Source: Victivallaceae bacterium | Lineage (GTDB): Bacteria > Verrucomicrobiota > Lentisphaeria > Victivallales > Victivallaceae | Length of the DNA: 20,643 nt | Direction of reading: 5' to 3' | Assembly (NCBI GenBank): GCA_028698975.1 | Contig: JAQVVK010000013.1 | Location: 1-20,643, forward strand | Shown here: positions 6,693 through 13,514 of the stretch, in pieces | Position numbering within the stretch: the stretch's first letter is position 1 | How the letters are laid out: each line of letters starts with the position of its first letter | The notes under the pieces: model-generated | Seen by the model: the letters and a program-made list of their open reading frames with translations, nothing else | Told to the model about the DNA's origin: nothing | The model's database searches: none | Program-made: the position numbers and the translations under genes

Positions 6693-9223
6693 CAGAACAA
6701 CGCTCCATCGGGAAAGAACTGCCCCACCCCGGAGGCGGCGCACCACCCCTCGCGCCCGTTGACTTCGACATGCAGCCAGTCGCCGCGCCGCTCGGTCACC
6801 CGGGCGTCGGCTCCGCCGGGTATGCTCGCTTCGACGCGGCCGGCTCCGGCGGCGGGGAGTGTCCGCAGCTCCAAAGTCGCCGCAGTTACCACCGCCCGGT
6901 CAGATGAATAGTTGGAGTTTAGTTCACCGGCAAGCGCGGCGGCGGCGATCACGGCCGCCGCCCCCAGCGTCGAGGCGGAGATCGCAAACCAGCGACGCCC
7001 CAAAGCGTCGCGCAGCGCAACCGACAGCACCAGCAATGCAACGGCCATTGCCGCCAAAGCAAAATATTGGTCGGGACGCATCCGGTCGCGGCACCAGAGC
7101 AGCAATTCGAGCGGAGAAGAGGTCGTGCCGACTTCGGGCTGAACCAGTTTGCGATTGACCAGATTGAGATTTTCCAACGTTTCCTGATCGAGCGGATCGA
7201 GCAGATGAGCCAAGGCGAAACAGTATTTGGCGCGGGGCAGGTTGCCCGACTGATAAAAGGCGGAACCAAGGTTGTAAAGCAACGCGGGCGACTTGCCGGA
7301 GCCGTCGGTAAGCATGGATTCATATTGTGCGGCGGCCTTGCGGTAATCTCCGGCATAATAGGCGGCGTTTAGTTCGCCGTTCCCCGGCAGGGAGGGGACA
7401 AAGACCACTCCCAACACGAGAAAGCACATCAAAGATTTCACAAACTTCAAGAGCTTCCGCCGCAATCCGGAGTTAAGTTTCACCTCGGGTGCAACGGCGC
7501 CCGGCATGAAACTCGCGTTTTCTCCACCGGCAAAGAGAGTGCGCAATTCGGGGTCGTCGATATGCAAGGCCAGTTCGGCCGGGGTGGTCCCTGGCGGCAG
7601 CCCCAGCGACTCGGCGGCAAAGGGCGCGACTTCGGCATGAATGGCTTGCAGAAATTGCCGGTCGTCGCTTGATTGCCGGATTGCCGCGCACACCGCCGGA
7701 CGGCGGCGGCGAAGTTCAAGACGGCGGCGATATTCGGGCGAAACCGCCAGACGATGCATCCGCGCCCGGCGCAACTCCAAAATAGCGGCCATGGCCAGCA
7801 CGCCCAAAAACGCCGGCGGCAACCACGGCAGCTGATTGCGCCAGAGCGGAAGTTTCACCACGCCGCCGGCTTCCGGCTTGGGCGGGAAAAGTTCGTCGCG
7901 CACAGGGGACGGCGGCGATTGCGGCTCCTTTTCCGCCGAGGGAGCCGGGGCCGCATCAAACACGGCGGCGGGGGCGGCGGCCACCGGAGCTGTGACGGCA
8001 AGTTCCGGCGCAAAGTCGAGCGTTTTATATTTGCCGGCATCAACATCAAACCAGGAAAAACGCAGATTTCCGGCCTTGGCTCCCTCGCGCAGCGGGATGG
8101 CGGCATACTTTGCACTCCACACGCTTTCGTCGCCGGAAACGGTGGTTTTGACTTCGCCGGGGTAGACGCGAAACCCGGCGATTTCGATCACCGGCGCGGC
8201 AACGCCGTCAACTCCGCCCTCTCCTGTGGCGACAATATCAAGCGTCACCGCTTCGCCGGCCGGAACGCTCTTGCGGTCGAGCGAGGCGGTAAGTTTCCAC
8301 GCACCGACCAGCCCGGTGAACACCGCCCCGGCCGGTGCCGGCGGCAGAGGTTTCACGTCGAGCCGGGAAGCTGGTTTGCAGACTATTTCGACCTCACGGT
8401 AGCGCGGCGCGGCAAACGAAAAGAAATCGTCATCGTCAAAAAATGACGACATGGCCGAACGGCGTTCGCTTTTTTTACGCTGTTCCGGTACCCCGACAAC
8501 CAGTTTGGCCGCCGGCTCGATCACCCCGGGACGCACCGCCCGGAACCGCGTTGCAAAAAGCAGTTGATCGAAAACCCGGCCGTCGCGGTTGACCAGACGG
8601 CGAAGCGGCGGCGCGAACTGCCGCGACTCGCGGTTGACTTTGCCGTAGTCGTGAAACACCACATCGCCCATGCCGGAAAGCACCGGATAAGAAGCCGGAC
8701 GGATCCCGGTCTGCCGCAAGGTATAAAGACTTATTTCAAGCGGGATCTCCTCTCCGGTGTAAACCGTGCGGCGATCACCCGGCAGCGTCACTTCGCCGAA
8801 CGCCGCCTCCTTTAGCGAAATTGCCCCGCCCCCGTCGTCGGCGGCCACCGGCTTGTCGCCCGCCGGCACCGCGTTGAATTCGGCGGCGGCGATATCGACA
8901 TCCTTGCCGTTGACTTTGACCGACCACCCCGGAACAGCGACACGCCCCGGCTTCAATGCCCGGATGCCGACCATAAGGTTATAGGTATTGGTTTCCCGGC
9001 CATTGATGTTGCGGTGAACGATCTGGCGCGAAGTCCGGGATGTGACCCACTCGGCATTTTCGAGTTTGGGAAACGGCAAAGGCGTGTCCGGTTCGCCGGG
9101 CAAGGTCATCGTATAATCGGCCACCTCGCCGACTTCAACCGTTTCGGGCACGACCGCCCCCGGTAAGAAGAGCGGAAAAGCCATTCCCAGTACCAATATC
9201 GAACTTTTAAGCCAACAACGCAT
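6692..9223 (-). CDS. batD: BatD-BatE fusion: beta-rich periplasmic domains, TPR and SH3
   Basis: This 843-residue protein begins 1 nt after the stop of the VWA gene. The ATG at 9223 is preferred because a signal peptide follows at once (residues 1-23, ending LFLPGA) and AAGGA lies upstream. An in-frame start at 9280 would spoil the signal. Residues about 24-410 are beta-rich, BatD-like (VEVGEVADYTMTLPG, the Tyr-Thr-Gly-Glu-Glu block). A Pro/Ala linker covers about 412-452 and a TM helix about 465-482. A cytoplasmic-looking basic segment follows, then another hydrophobic helix at about 592-611. TPR repeats lie at about 614-690 (NAAYYAGDYRKAAAQYE, LLYNLGSAFYQSGNLPRAK), two TM helices at about 719-764, and a bacterial SH3 domain ends the chain. 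The second half matches BatE, normally a separate gene. Bat proteins were linked to aerotolerance and envelope stress in Bacteroides and Leptospira, and their mechanism is unclear. Confidence 0.8.
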   Translation of the reverse strand: MRCWLKSSILVLGMAFPLFLPGAVVPETVEVGEVADYTMTLPGEPDTPLPFPKLENAEWVTSRTSRQIVHRNINGRETNTYNLMVGIRALKPGRVAVPGWSVKVNGKDVDIAAAEFNAVPAGDKPVAADDGGGAISLKEAAFGEVTLPGDRRTVYTGEEIPLEISLYTLRQTGIRPASYPVLSGMGDVVFHDYGKVNRESRQFAPPLRRLVNRDGRVFDQLLFATRFRAVRPGVIEPAAKLVVGVPEQRKKSERRSAMSSFFDDDDFFSFAAPRYREVEIVCKPASRLDVKPLPPAPAGAVFTGLVGAWKLTASLDRKSVPAGEAVTLDIVATGEGGVDGVAAPVIEIAGFRVYPGEVKTTVSGDESVWSAKYAAIPLREGAKAGNLRFSWFDVDAGKYKTLDFAPELAVTAPVAAAPAAVFDAAPAPSAEKEPQSPPSPVRDELFPPKPEAGGVVKLPLWRNQLPWLPPAFLGVLAMAAILELRRARMHRLAVSPEYRRRLELRRRRPAVCAAIRQSSDDRQFLQAIHAEVAPFAAESLGLPPGTTPAELALHIDDPELRTLFAGGENASFMPGAVAPEVKLNSGLRRKLLKFVKSLMCFLVLGVVFVPSLPGNGELNAAYYAGDYRKAAAQYESMLTDGSGKSPALLYNLGSAFYQSGNLPRAKYCFALAHLLDPLDQETLENLNLVNRKLVQPEVGTTSSPLELLLWCRDRMRPDQYFALAAMAVALLVLSVALRDALGRRWFAISASTLGAAAVIAAAALAGELNSNYSSDRAVVTAATLELRTLPAAGAGRVEASIPGGADARVTERRGDWLHVEVNGREGWCAASGVGQFFPDGALF

Positions 9224-9224
9224 A

Positions 9225-11447
9225 TCACCAGTCCTTTTCCACCGGGGCGCGGCGGGCATCGCCGTTGCGCCGCGCGTCACGGAGCGATTTTTCTTCGTCT
9301 TCCATCATTTTAAGCAATGCTTCGGCCGCTTTGCGGTCGGGCGGCGGCTCGGAAGATGGCTCCGGCTTGCCATCGGACGCGGCTCCCGGCTCCGGTTTAG
9401 CCGGCAACGGCTCTTCCGGCGACTGCCCGTCTTGACTCTCCGGGTTCGCTTGAGCATCCTTGCCCGGCTGTGGCTTTTTATCTTGCTCGGAGTTCTCGAC
9501 GCCCAGCTTTTTGGCCGCGTTGTCAAGATGTTTTTGCGCTTCGTCCGGGCGATTTTTGCGCTGGGCTTCCGCCGCTTTGCGCAATTCGTCGGCGGCCTGC
9601 GCCGCCTGCTCGGAAAGCTGCTTTTGATTTAATTCGGCCGCCTGCTTCTCCAGTTGACTGGCGGATTCCGCCGCCTTTTGAGTGGCACTCTGCTGATTTT
9701 GCTGCCCCTGCTGCCCTTGCTGGTTCTGCTGGCCCTGCTGATTTTGCTGGTTCTGCTTATCCTGCTGGCCCTGCTGATTTTGCTGGTTCTGCTTATCCTG
9801 CTGGCCCTGCTGATTCTGCTTATCCTGTTGGTTCTGTTTATCCTGTTGGTTCTGTTTATCCTGTTGACTTTGTTTATTTTGCTCTTGAGCCTGCCGGGTG
9901 TCCTTTTGAGCCTGCTGCTGTTGTTTTTTGAGTTCTTCGATCTTCTTTTTGAGTTCCTCGATCCGGCGGCGATCAAGTTCCAAAAGCTGCAAGGTTCGCC
10001 CCGGAGACGCGCCGGAGTCATCGCCAACCGTGAGCGACTGGCGGTAGAGTTCTTCCGAATTTTTGACCTCGGCCGCCGCCGCAGTCAGCTTTTTCTGGGC
10101 GGCATCAAGCTGCTGGGCGGCCAACGTCTGCTCGGCCGCGGCGTATTCCCCCCGCGCCAGCCGGTGCGAACGCACCCCCAGATTGTAGAAAGAACGAAAA
10201 CGCAGATCGTCGCGCCCGGCGGCGTCGGCAATGACCTTTTCATATATGGGAGCGGCGGTGTCGTCGGACTTCATCTGCCGCTCGCGCGCCAGATTATACA
10301 GCTCATCCGCCTGGCCCGGCAACTCCGGCGCGGCTTCGATCACCGGCGCCGCCGGTTCACCCGACGGAAGCGGCGGCCGATCCTGCGCGGAAGAAATCGG
10401 CCCGTTAAACAGGAGCACCGCCCCAAACAACAGGAGCATCGACAACCGTCCGCGCCGCCCCGGTCGCTCCGAAACAAGTGTGTAAAGCAAAAAAGTAACG
10501 GCAGCGGCGGCCAGCGGCAACGGGAATTTATCGATCGGCACGGTGCGCCGCCCGGATTCCCCCGATTCGGCGGCGGATAACCCGGCAATCCGTCTTTCGA
10601 TCGCCTCAATGCCAATATCGGTCACCGTACTGCGCACATATATGCCTCCAGTGGCGGCGGCCAATGCCCGCAACGAAGTTTCATTGAGTTTGCTGGTGAC
10701 AACCTGACCCGAAGCGTGCCGCTTGACCGAACCATCCGCCTCCGGCACCGGAGCACCGATCTCGGGATTGCCCAGCCCGATGACAAACAACGGGATGCCT
10801 TGCGACTTGAGTTCTTCCACCGCCCGGTTGCTGTTTCCCGACAACTCCTCGCCGTCGGTCAGAAGCACCACCGCCCGGTTGCCGCCGGAGGCTCCGTCAA
10901 AAGCCCGCGACGCCACCTGCAAAGCCCGCTCCAGATTGGTGCCGCCCAAAGGCACCGCCGAGGTGTCGAGTTCGTCGATATACTGGTCGAGCGCGCCCTG
11001 ATCGACGGTCAACGGACAGGCCAGAAAAGCACTTCCGGCAAAAGCCACGATACCGAAACGGTCTCCGGGCGAACGGGCGATAAGTTCACGCAACAGGAAA
11101 CGCGCATGTTCAAGCCGCGACGGCGCGACATCGGCGGCGAGCATACTTTTGGAAACGTCAAAAAGCACCATGACATCACGGCCGCGCGGCTGATACGGGA
11201 TGAGTTGCGAACTCCAAAACGGCCGCGCCGCCGCCACAATAAGCAATATTACCGTAACAAGCAATAGACAGGTGCGCAATCCGCGTTTTACCGGCGAGAG
11301 TTTCACCGCATCCGGGTCGGCGGCGGCTCCGCCCAGCAGAGCTTTAAGCATACGGCGGCGGCGCACCGCGGCAATCCGGGCAAAGACAATGACGATCAAA
11401 ACGACCGGGATCAGCCAATAAAGCTGGTTGGCATCAAGAAATTTCAT
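9225..11447 (-). CDS. batA: BatA/BatB-type VWA membrane protein fused to a BatC-like TPR and Gln-rich tail
   Basis: This 740-residue protein starts with two TM helices (about 9-28 and 58-77). A von Willebrand A domain follows with a complete MIDAS: DVSKSM at 97-102 (Asp97, Ser99, Ser101), Thr170 in LGGTN, and Asp198 in LLTDGEE. Two more TM helices lie near 308-325 and 336-352, the classic BatA/BatB layout. The chain then continues into a TPR-like region (about 375-470), a charged coiled coil (490-515), a Gln/Asn-rich low-complexity stretch (505-586) and an acidic, Pro-rich end, which together resemble BatC. GGAGGAGAG lies directly before the ATG. It is the first gene of the Bat cluster, with its own promoter at 11474-11501. 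The MoxR ATPase and DUF58 genes that usually precede bat genes are absent from this window. Whether it replaces both BatA and BatB is an inference. Confidence 0.85.
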   Translation of the reverse strand: MKFLDANQLYWLIPVVLIVIVFARIAAVRRRRMLKALLGGAAADPDAVKLSPVKRGLRTCLLLVTVILLIVAAARPFWSSQLIPYQPRGRDVMVLFDVSKSMLAADVAPSRLEHARFLLRELIARSPGDRFGIVAFAGSAFLACPLTVDQGALDQYIDELDTSAVPLGGTNLERALQVASRAFDGASGGNRAVVLLTDGEELSGNSNRAVEELKSQGIPLFVIGLGNPEIGAPVPEADGSVKRHASGQVVTSKLNETSLRALAAATGGIYVRSTVTDIGIEAIERRIAGLSAAESGESGRRTVPIDKFPLPLAAAAVTFLLYTLVSERPGRRGRLSMLLLFGAVLLFNGPISSAQDRPPLPSGEPAAPVIEAAPELPGQADELYNLARERQMKSDDTAAPIYEKVIADAAGRDDLRFRSFYNLGVRSHRLARGEYAAAEQTLAAQQLDAAQKKLTAAAAEVKNSEELYRQSLTVGDDSGASPGRTLQLLELDRRRIEELKKKIEELKKQQQQAQKDTRQAQEQNKQSQQDKQNQQDKQNQQDKQNQQGQQDKQNQQNQQGQQDKQNQQNQQGQQNQQGQQGQQNQQSATQKAAESASQLEKQAAELNQKQLSEQAAQAADELRKAAEAQRKNRPDEAQKHLDNAAKKLGVENSEQDKKPQPGKDAQANPESQDGQSPEEPLPAKPEPGAASDGKPEPSSEPPPDRKAAEALLKMMEDEEKSLRDARRNGDARRAPVEKDW
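9690..9860 (-). repeat. In-gene tandem repeat coding DKQNQQ/GQQ units
   Basis: Codons 530-586 of the VWA/BatC-like gene are degenerate tandem copies of an 18-bp unit (Asp-Lys-Gln-Asn-Gln-Gln) mixed with 9-bp Gly-Gln-Gln and Asn-Gln-Gln units. Repeats keep the reading frame, so unit gain or loss would change linker length without a frameshift. The opposite strand reads as a spurious Leu-rich ORF. Confidence 0.85.
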
Positions 11448-11473
11448 ATTCTCTCCTCCGACATTACATTGTC

Positions 11474-11501
11474 AATATAATCCGGCGGACGAAATTATCA
11501 A
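11474..11501 (-). promoter_or_regulatory. Probable promoter of the Bat cluster
   Basis: On the minus strand TTGATA (11501-11496) and TATATT (11479-11474) are 16 nt apart, each with one mismatch to consensus. They lie in the 127-bp gap after dnaA, about 27 nt before the VWA start codon. The start site would be near 11467, and GGAGG falls within the short leader. This lets the Bat genes be transcribed apart from dnaA. Confidence 0.5.
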
Positions 11502-11536
11502 GTCGGGCTTACGGTTTGCCGCCCGCCGCATCAATA

Positions 11537-11571
11537 CCGGAGCCAGGTTTTTGCTCCTGATGTTTCTCCGG
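11537..11571 (-). terminator. Weak hairpin after dnaA, possible terminator
   Basis: CCGGAG (11537-11542) pairs with CTCCGG (11566-11571). An alternative inner stem is GGAGC (11539-11543) with GCTCC (11553-11557). It starts 3 nt after the dnaA stop. No clear U-run follows on the minus strand, so it may be only a weak or factor-dependent stop. Confidence 0.25.
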
Positions 11572-11574
11572 GGG

Positions 11575-12975
11575 TCAATGATGCTGAAGCTGCTTTTTGA
11601 GTTGAGCCACCGACCGGGCCAGACTGTCATCGTGCGCACACAGCTCCGGCACCGTTTTCTCGGCATAAAGGATCGTGGCATGGTTGCGGCCAAACGCCTC
11701 GCCGATCTCGGTTGACGAGTGGCGGGTAAGCTCCCGACTTAAATACATCGCGATCATGCGCGGCTTGGCCACCGAACTCGAACGCCCCTTGCCCAGCAAC
11801 TGCGGCACCGTGATCGAAAAATGGGCGGCCACCGCGCTTTGGATGTTGGCCAGAGAAATATCACGCGAACGGCACTCCTCCTCCAATTGAACATGCAAAA
11901 TATCTTCGGCCTGCTCGACCGACAGCCGGTCATTGCCGCTCATCGACACAAACCCGGTAAGCCGTAAAAACGCGCCCTTAAGCCGCCGCACACTTGACGA
12001 AATGTTGTTGGCCAGAAATTCAAGCAGCGAGTCGGAGAGCTGGTTTTTGCTGATAAGTTCGCCGCGCAACATCTTGAGAATCGCCAATCTGGCTTCGAAA
12101 TCCGGCACCCCCAGCTCGGCGGTCATGCCGGCCTCAAAGCGGGTGGTCAACCGTTTGTCGAGGTCGTTGATCTCACTGGGCTGCCGGTCGGAAGTCAACA
12201 CGATCTGCTTATTCTGATGATAGAGCGTGTTGAACATGTTGAAGAACTCTTCCTGCATCTGCGGCTTTTTGGCCAAACTGTGAACGTCGTCGATCAGGAG
12301 CACATCCACATCGCGCACCGAAGCGCGAAACTGGCTCAAGCTCTGCTTCTGCTGAAGCAGATTGTAGAAGTCGGTCAAAAGCTCATCGCAGGTGGCATAC
12401 CTGACGCGCAGCGCACGCGAACGGTCATGCACCGCGTTTTCGATCGCTTTAAGCAAATGGGTCTTGCCGGTACCGCTGCCGCCGTAGAGATAAAGCGGAT
12501 TGTACAACCCCGGCGACTCGGCGGCGTTGCGCGCCGCCGAAAAGGCGCAGCGGTTTTCCGCGCCGACCACAAAGTTGTCAAAGGTGTGACGGTGCAACAG
12601 ATTGCCGCGAGCCGGGCGCGACGCGTCGGGCGCAGCCTTAACTTCGGGCATCTGCGCGGGCGCGGGAGCCGGCGCGACCGCCTCCGGCTCCAAAGCCGTC
12701 ACGTCGCGCTCGTCGGCGTCATGGCCGGGCACAAGCACCCAGCTGTAATCGACCCCGTCGATATTTTGCAGGGAACGGTCGAGAAAATCATCATAGGTGT
12801 CTATGACCAGCGAAGCGAAAAAGTCGTCGGAGACTCCGAGCGACAGTTTGACCCCGTCCAGATCAAGCGGCACCATTTTCCGGAACCACTGCCGATAGAC
12901 GTTGATATTCCACGCCATCAATCTTTTTTCAGCGATCGACCAAAGCGACGCCGCGTTATGCTTTTCTGTATTCAT
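11575..12975 (-). CDS. dnaA: Chromosomal replication initiator DnaA
   Basis: DnaA is the AAA+ protein that binds oriC boxes and opens the duplex. The ATG at 12975 gives 466 residues with a normal domain I (LWSIAEKRLM, WFRKMVPL). An in-frame extension to 13065 would read through a terminator-like hairpin and is rejected. Domain II is an Ala/Pro linker (about 92-122). Domain III has HTFDNFVVGAENR, Walker A GGSGTGKTH (Lys171), Walker B LLIDDVH (Asp229, Asp230), sensor 1 TSDRQPSEI and box VII RLTTRFEAG (Arg279). Domain IV has KPRMIAMYLSRELT and IGEAFGRNHATIL. The usual DNA-contact loop reads GGRDHTTV. Here one Gly is missing, Asp becomes Asn431 and the first Thr becomes Ala433, while His432 and Thr434 remain. 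The ribosome site is weak (GAGATGA touching the start). dnaN is not adjacent, and the Bat cluster lies downstream. Confidence 0.95.
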   Translation of the reverse strand: MNTEKHNAASLWSIAEKRLMAWNINVYRQWFRKMVPLDLDGVKLSLGVSDDFFASLVIDTYDDFLDRSLQNIDGVDYSWVLVPGHDADERDVTALEPEAVAPAPAPAQMPEVKAAPDASRPARGNLLHRHTFDNFVVGAENRCAFSAARNAAESPGLYNPLYLYGGSGTGKTHLLKAIENAVHDRSRALRVRYATCDELLTDFYNLLQQKQSLSQFRASVRDVDVLLIDDVHSLAKKPQMQEEFFNMFNTLYHQNKQIVLTSDRQPSEINDLDKRLTTRFEAGMTAELGVPDFEARLAILKMLRGELISKNQLSDSLLEFLANNISSSVRRLKGAFLRLTGFVSMSGNDRLSVEQAEDILHVQLEEECRSRDISLANIQSAVAAHFSITVPQLLGKGRSSSVAKPRMIAMYLSRELTRHSSTEIGEAFGRNHATILYAEKTVPELCAHDDSLARSVAQLKKQLQHH

Positions 12976-12993
12976 CTCACACTTTTCCGCGAC

Positions 12994-13023
12994 AAAAAAA
13001 CAAAAGCTCCCACCGGAGCTTTT
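12994..13023 (-). terminator. Strong intrinsic-terminator-like hairpin just before dnaA
   Basis: On the minus strand AAAAGCTCC (13023-13015) pairs perfectly with GGAGCTTTT (13010-13002) across a 4-nt loop, and is followed by G and seven T (13001-12994). This is a textbook rho-independent terminator pointing at dnaA and ending only 18 nt before its ATG. It either ends a transcript from the oriC region or PHP gene, or acts as an attenuator in the dnaA leader. Small upstream hairpins (GGCAA/TTGCC and CGGC/GCCG around AAAA loops, about 13021-13062) precede it. Confidence 0.75.
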
Positions 13024-13062
13024 GGCAATCTTTTGCCGGCCCCATAACGGCTTTTGCCGCCG

Positions 13063-13076
13063 CAAGTTATTAACAA
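13063..13076 (+). repeat. 14-mer CAAGTTATTAACAA, copy 1 (DnaA-box-like)
   Basis: This is an exact copy of the 14-mer at 13339-13352. It contains TTATTAACA (13067-13075), one mismatch from the TTATNCACA DnaA box. It sits 40 nt upstream (minus strand) of the hairpin before dnaA, where bound DnaA could repress its own gene. That role is inferred. Confidence 0.55.
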
Positions 13077-13331
13077 GTAACCGTTATCATCTTGTTTTCG
13101 CCTCCAAAACCTGGGATTAAACCGGTTTACAGAGCTTTGAGCTAAGATCGTCACAACCAGCGGATCAGCAGCAAGTATTGAGGACAATCCGACGTTTTAA
13201 GCTCAAACGCCGGGTGACGCCGTCAAACGACGCCCACTCCGATGCCGGCTCGACCGTCTTTACCCGGTATAATGCCGCAAGCAGCGTCATTTACAGCGGT
13301 TTACGATAGTCGGAATCTTTCTTCTTACAAC

Positions 13332-13340
13332 TTATTCACA
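13332..13340 (+). promoter_or_regulatory. DnaA box, exact consensus
   Basis: TTATTCACA matches the E. coli-type consensus TTATNCACA at every position. It is embedded in an inverted repeat, AACTT (13329-13333) and AAGTT (13340-13344), and is followed 2 nt later by the box-like TTATTAACA, so two sites lie in tandem in the same orientation. Confidence 0.65.
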
Positions 13341-13352
13341 AGTTATTAACAA
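13339..13352 (+). repeat. 14-mer CAAGTTATTAACAA, copy 2 (DnaA-box-like)
   Basis: This is identical to the copy at 13063-13076 and has the same orientation, 276 bp apart. It overlaps the last two bases of the perfect box and places TTATTAACA at 13343-13351. Confidence 0.55.
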
Positions 13353-13380
13353 CCACACCCGTTTGCCCGAGGCGCAACAC

Positions 13381-13508
13381 TATCAAATTTATCGCAGTTT
13401 CGTCAAATATGCAAATTGAAAATCGCAAGATAACAGCAAAAAAACATAAAATTTTTCTCAAGAATTTCGATTTGTTCTCTTGACAATTTCGATTCTTTGT
13501 TTTTCCAC
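13381..13508. other. AT-rich stretch, candidate DNA unwinding element
   Basis: This 128-bp stretch is far more AT-rich than its surroundings. It includes long A and T runs (13438-13455, 13498-13504) and the direct repeat AATTTCGATT at 13463-13472 and 13485-13494. TCAAGA (13458-13463) and TCTTGA (13478-13483) form an inverted repeat followed on the minus strand by a T-rich run, which could also serve as a weak terminator for the PHP gene. It adjoins the DnaA boxes, as an unwinding element would. Confidence 0.45.
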
Positions 13509-13514
13509 CTCACG

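Larger units (their letters stand above)
12976..13514. other. oriC: Candidate oriC: 539-bp non-coding dnaA-upstream region
   Basis: No credible ORF lies between dnaA and the PHP gene. The region holds a perfect DnaA box TTATTCACA (13332-13340), TTATTAACA at 13067-13075 and 13343-13351 inside an identical 14-mer, an AT-rich stretch (13381-13508) with two copies of AATTTCGATT, and the hairpin before dnaA. Position beside dnaA, box clustering and adjoining AT-rich DNA are the usual marks of bacterial origins. A TATAAT at 13267-13272 on the plus strand lacks a partner -35. I could not resolve a convincing dnaA promoter. Confidence 0.6.

Noticed and set aside
9654..10580. Long plus-strand ORF with a Leu-rich, membrane-like start
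   Set aside because: It is the antisense of the Gln/Asn-rich repeats in the VWA/BatC-like gene. CTG/CAG-type codons on one strand give Leu on the other, and it has no ribosome site or domain.
12217..13047. 276-codon plus-strand ORF opposite dnaA
   Set aside because: It overlaps the conserved dnaA coding sequence and has no recognisable domain. It is a shadow of GC-rich codons.
12976..13065. Upstream in-frame extension of dnaA
   Set aside because: It would encode non-DnaA residues through a perfect terminator hairpin. The domain I pattern begins right after the ATG at 12975.
13267..13272. Perfect TATAAT on the plus strand within the candidate oriC
   Set aside because: No -35-like hexamer lies 15-19 nt upstream and no gene or obvious RNA follows it in that direction.
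13480..13485. Perfect TTGACA on the plus strand
   Set aside because: No -10-like hexamer lies at 16-18 nt, and transcription would run antisense into the PHP gene.
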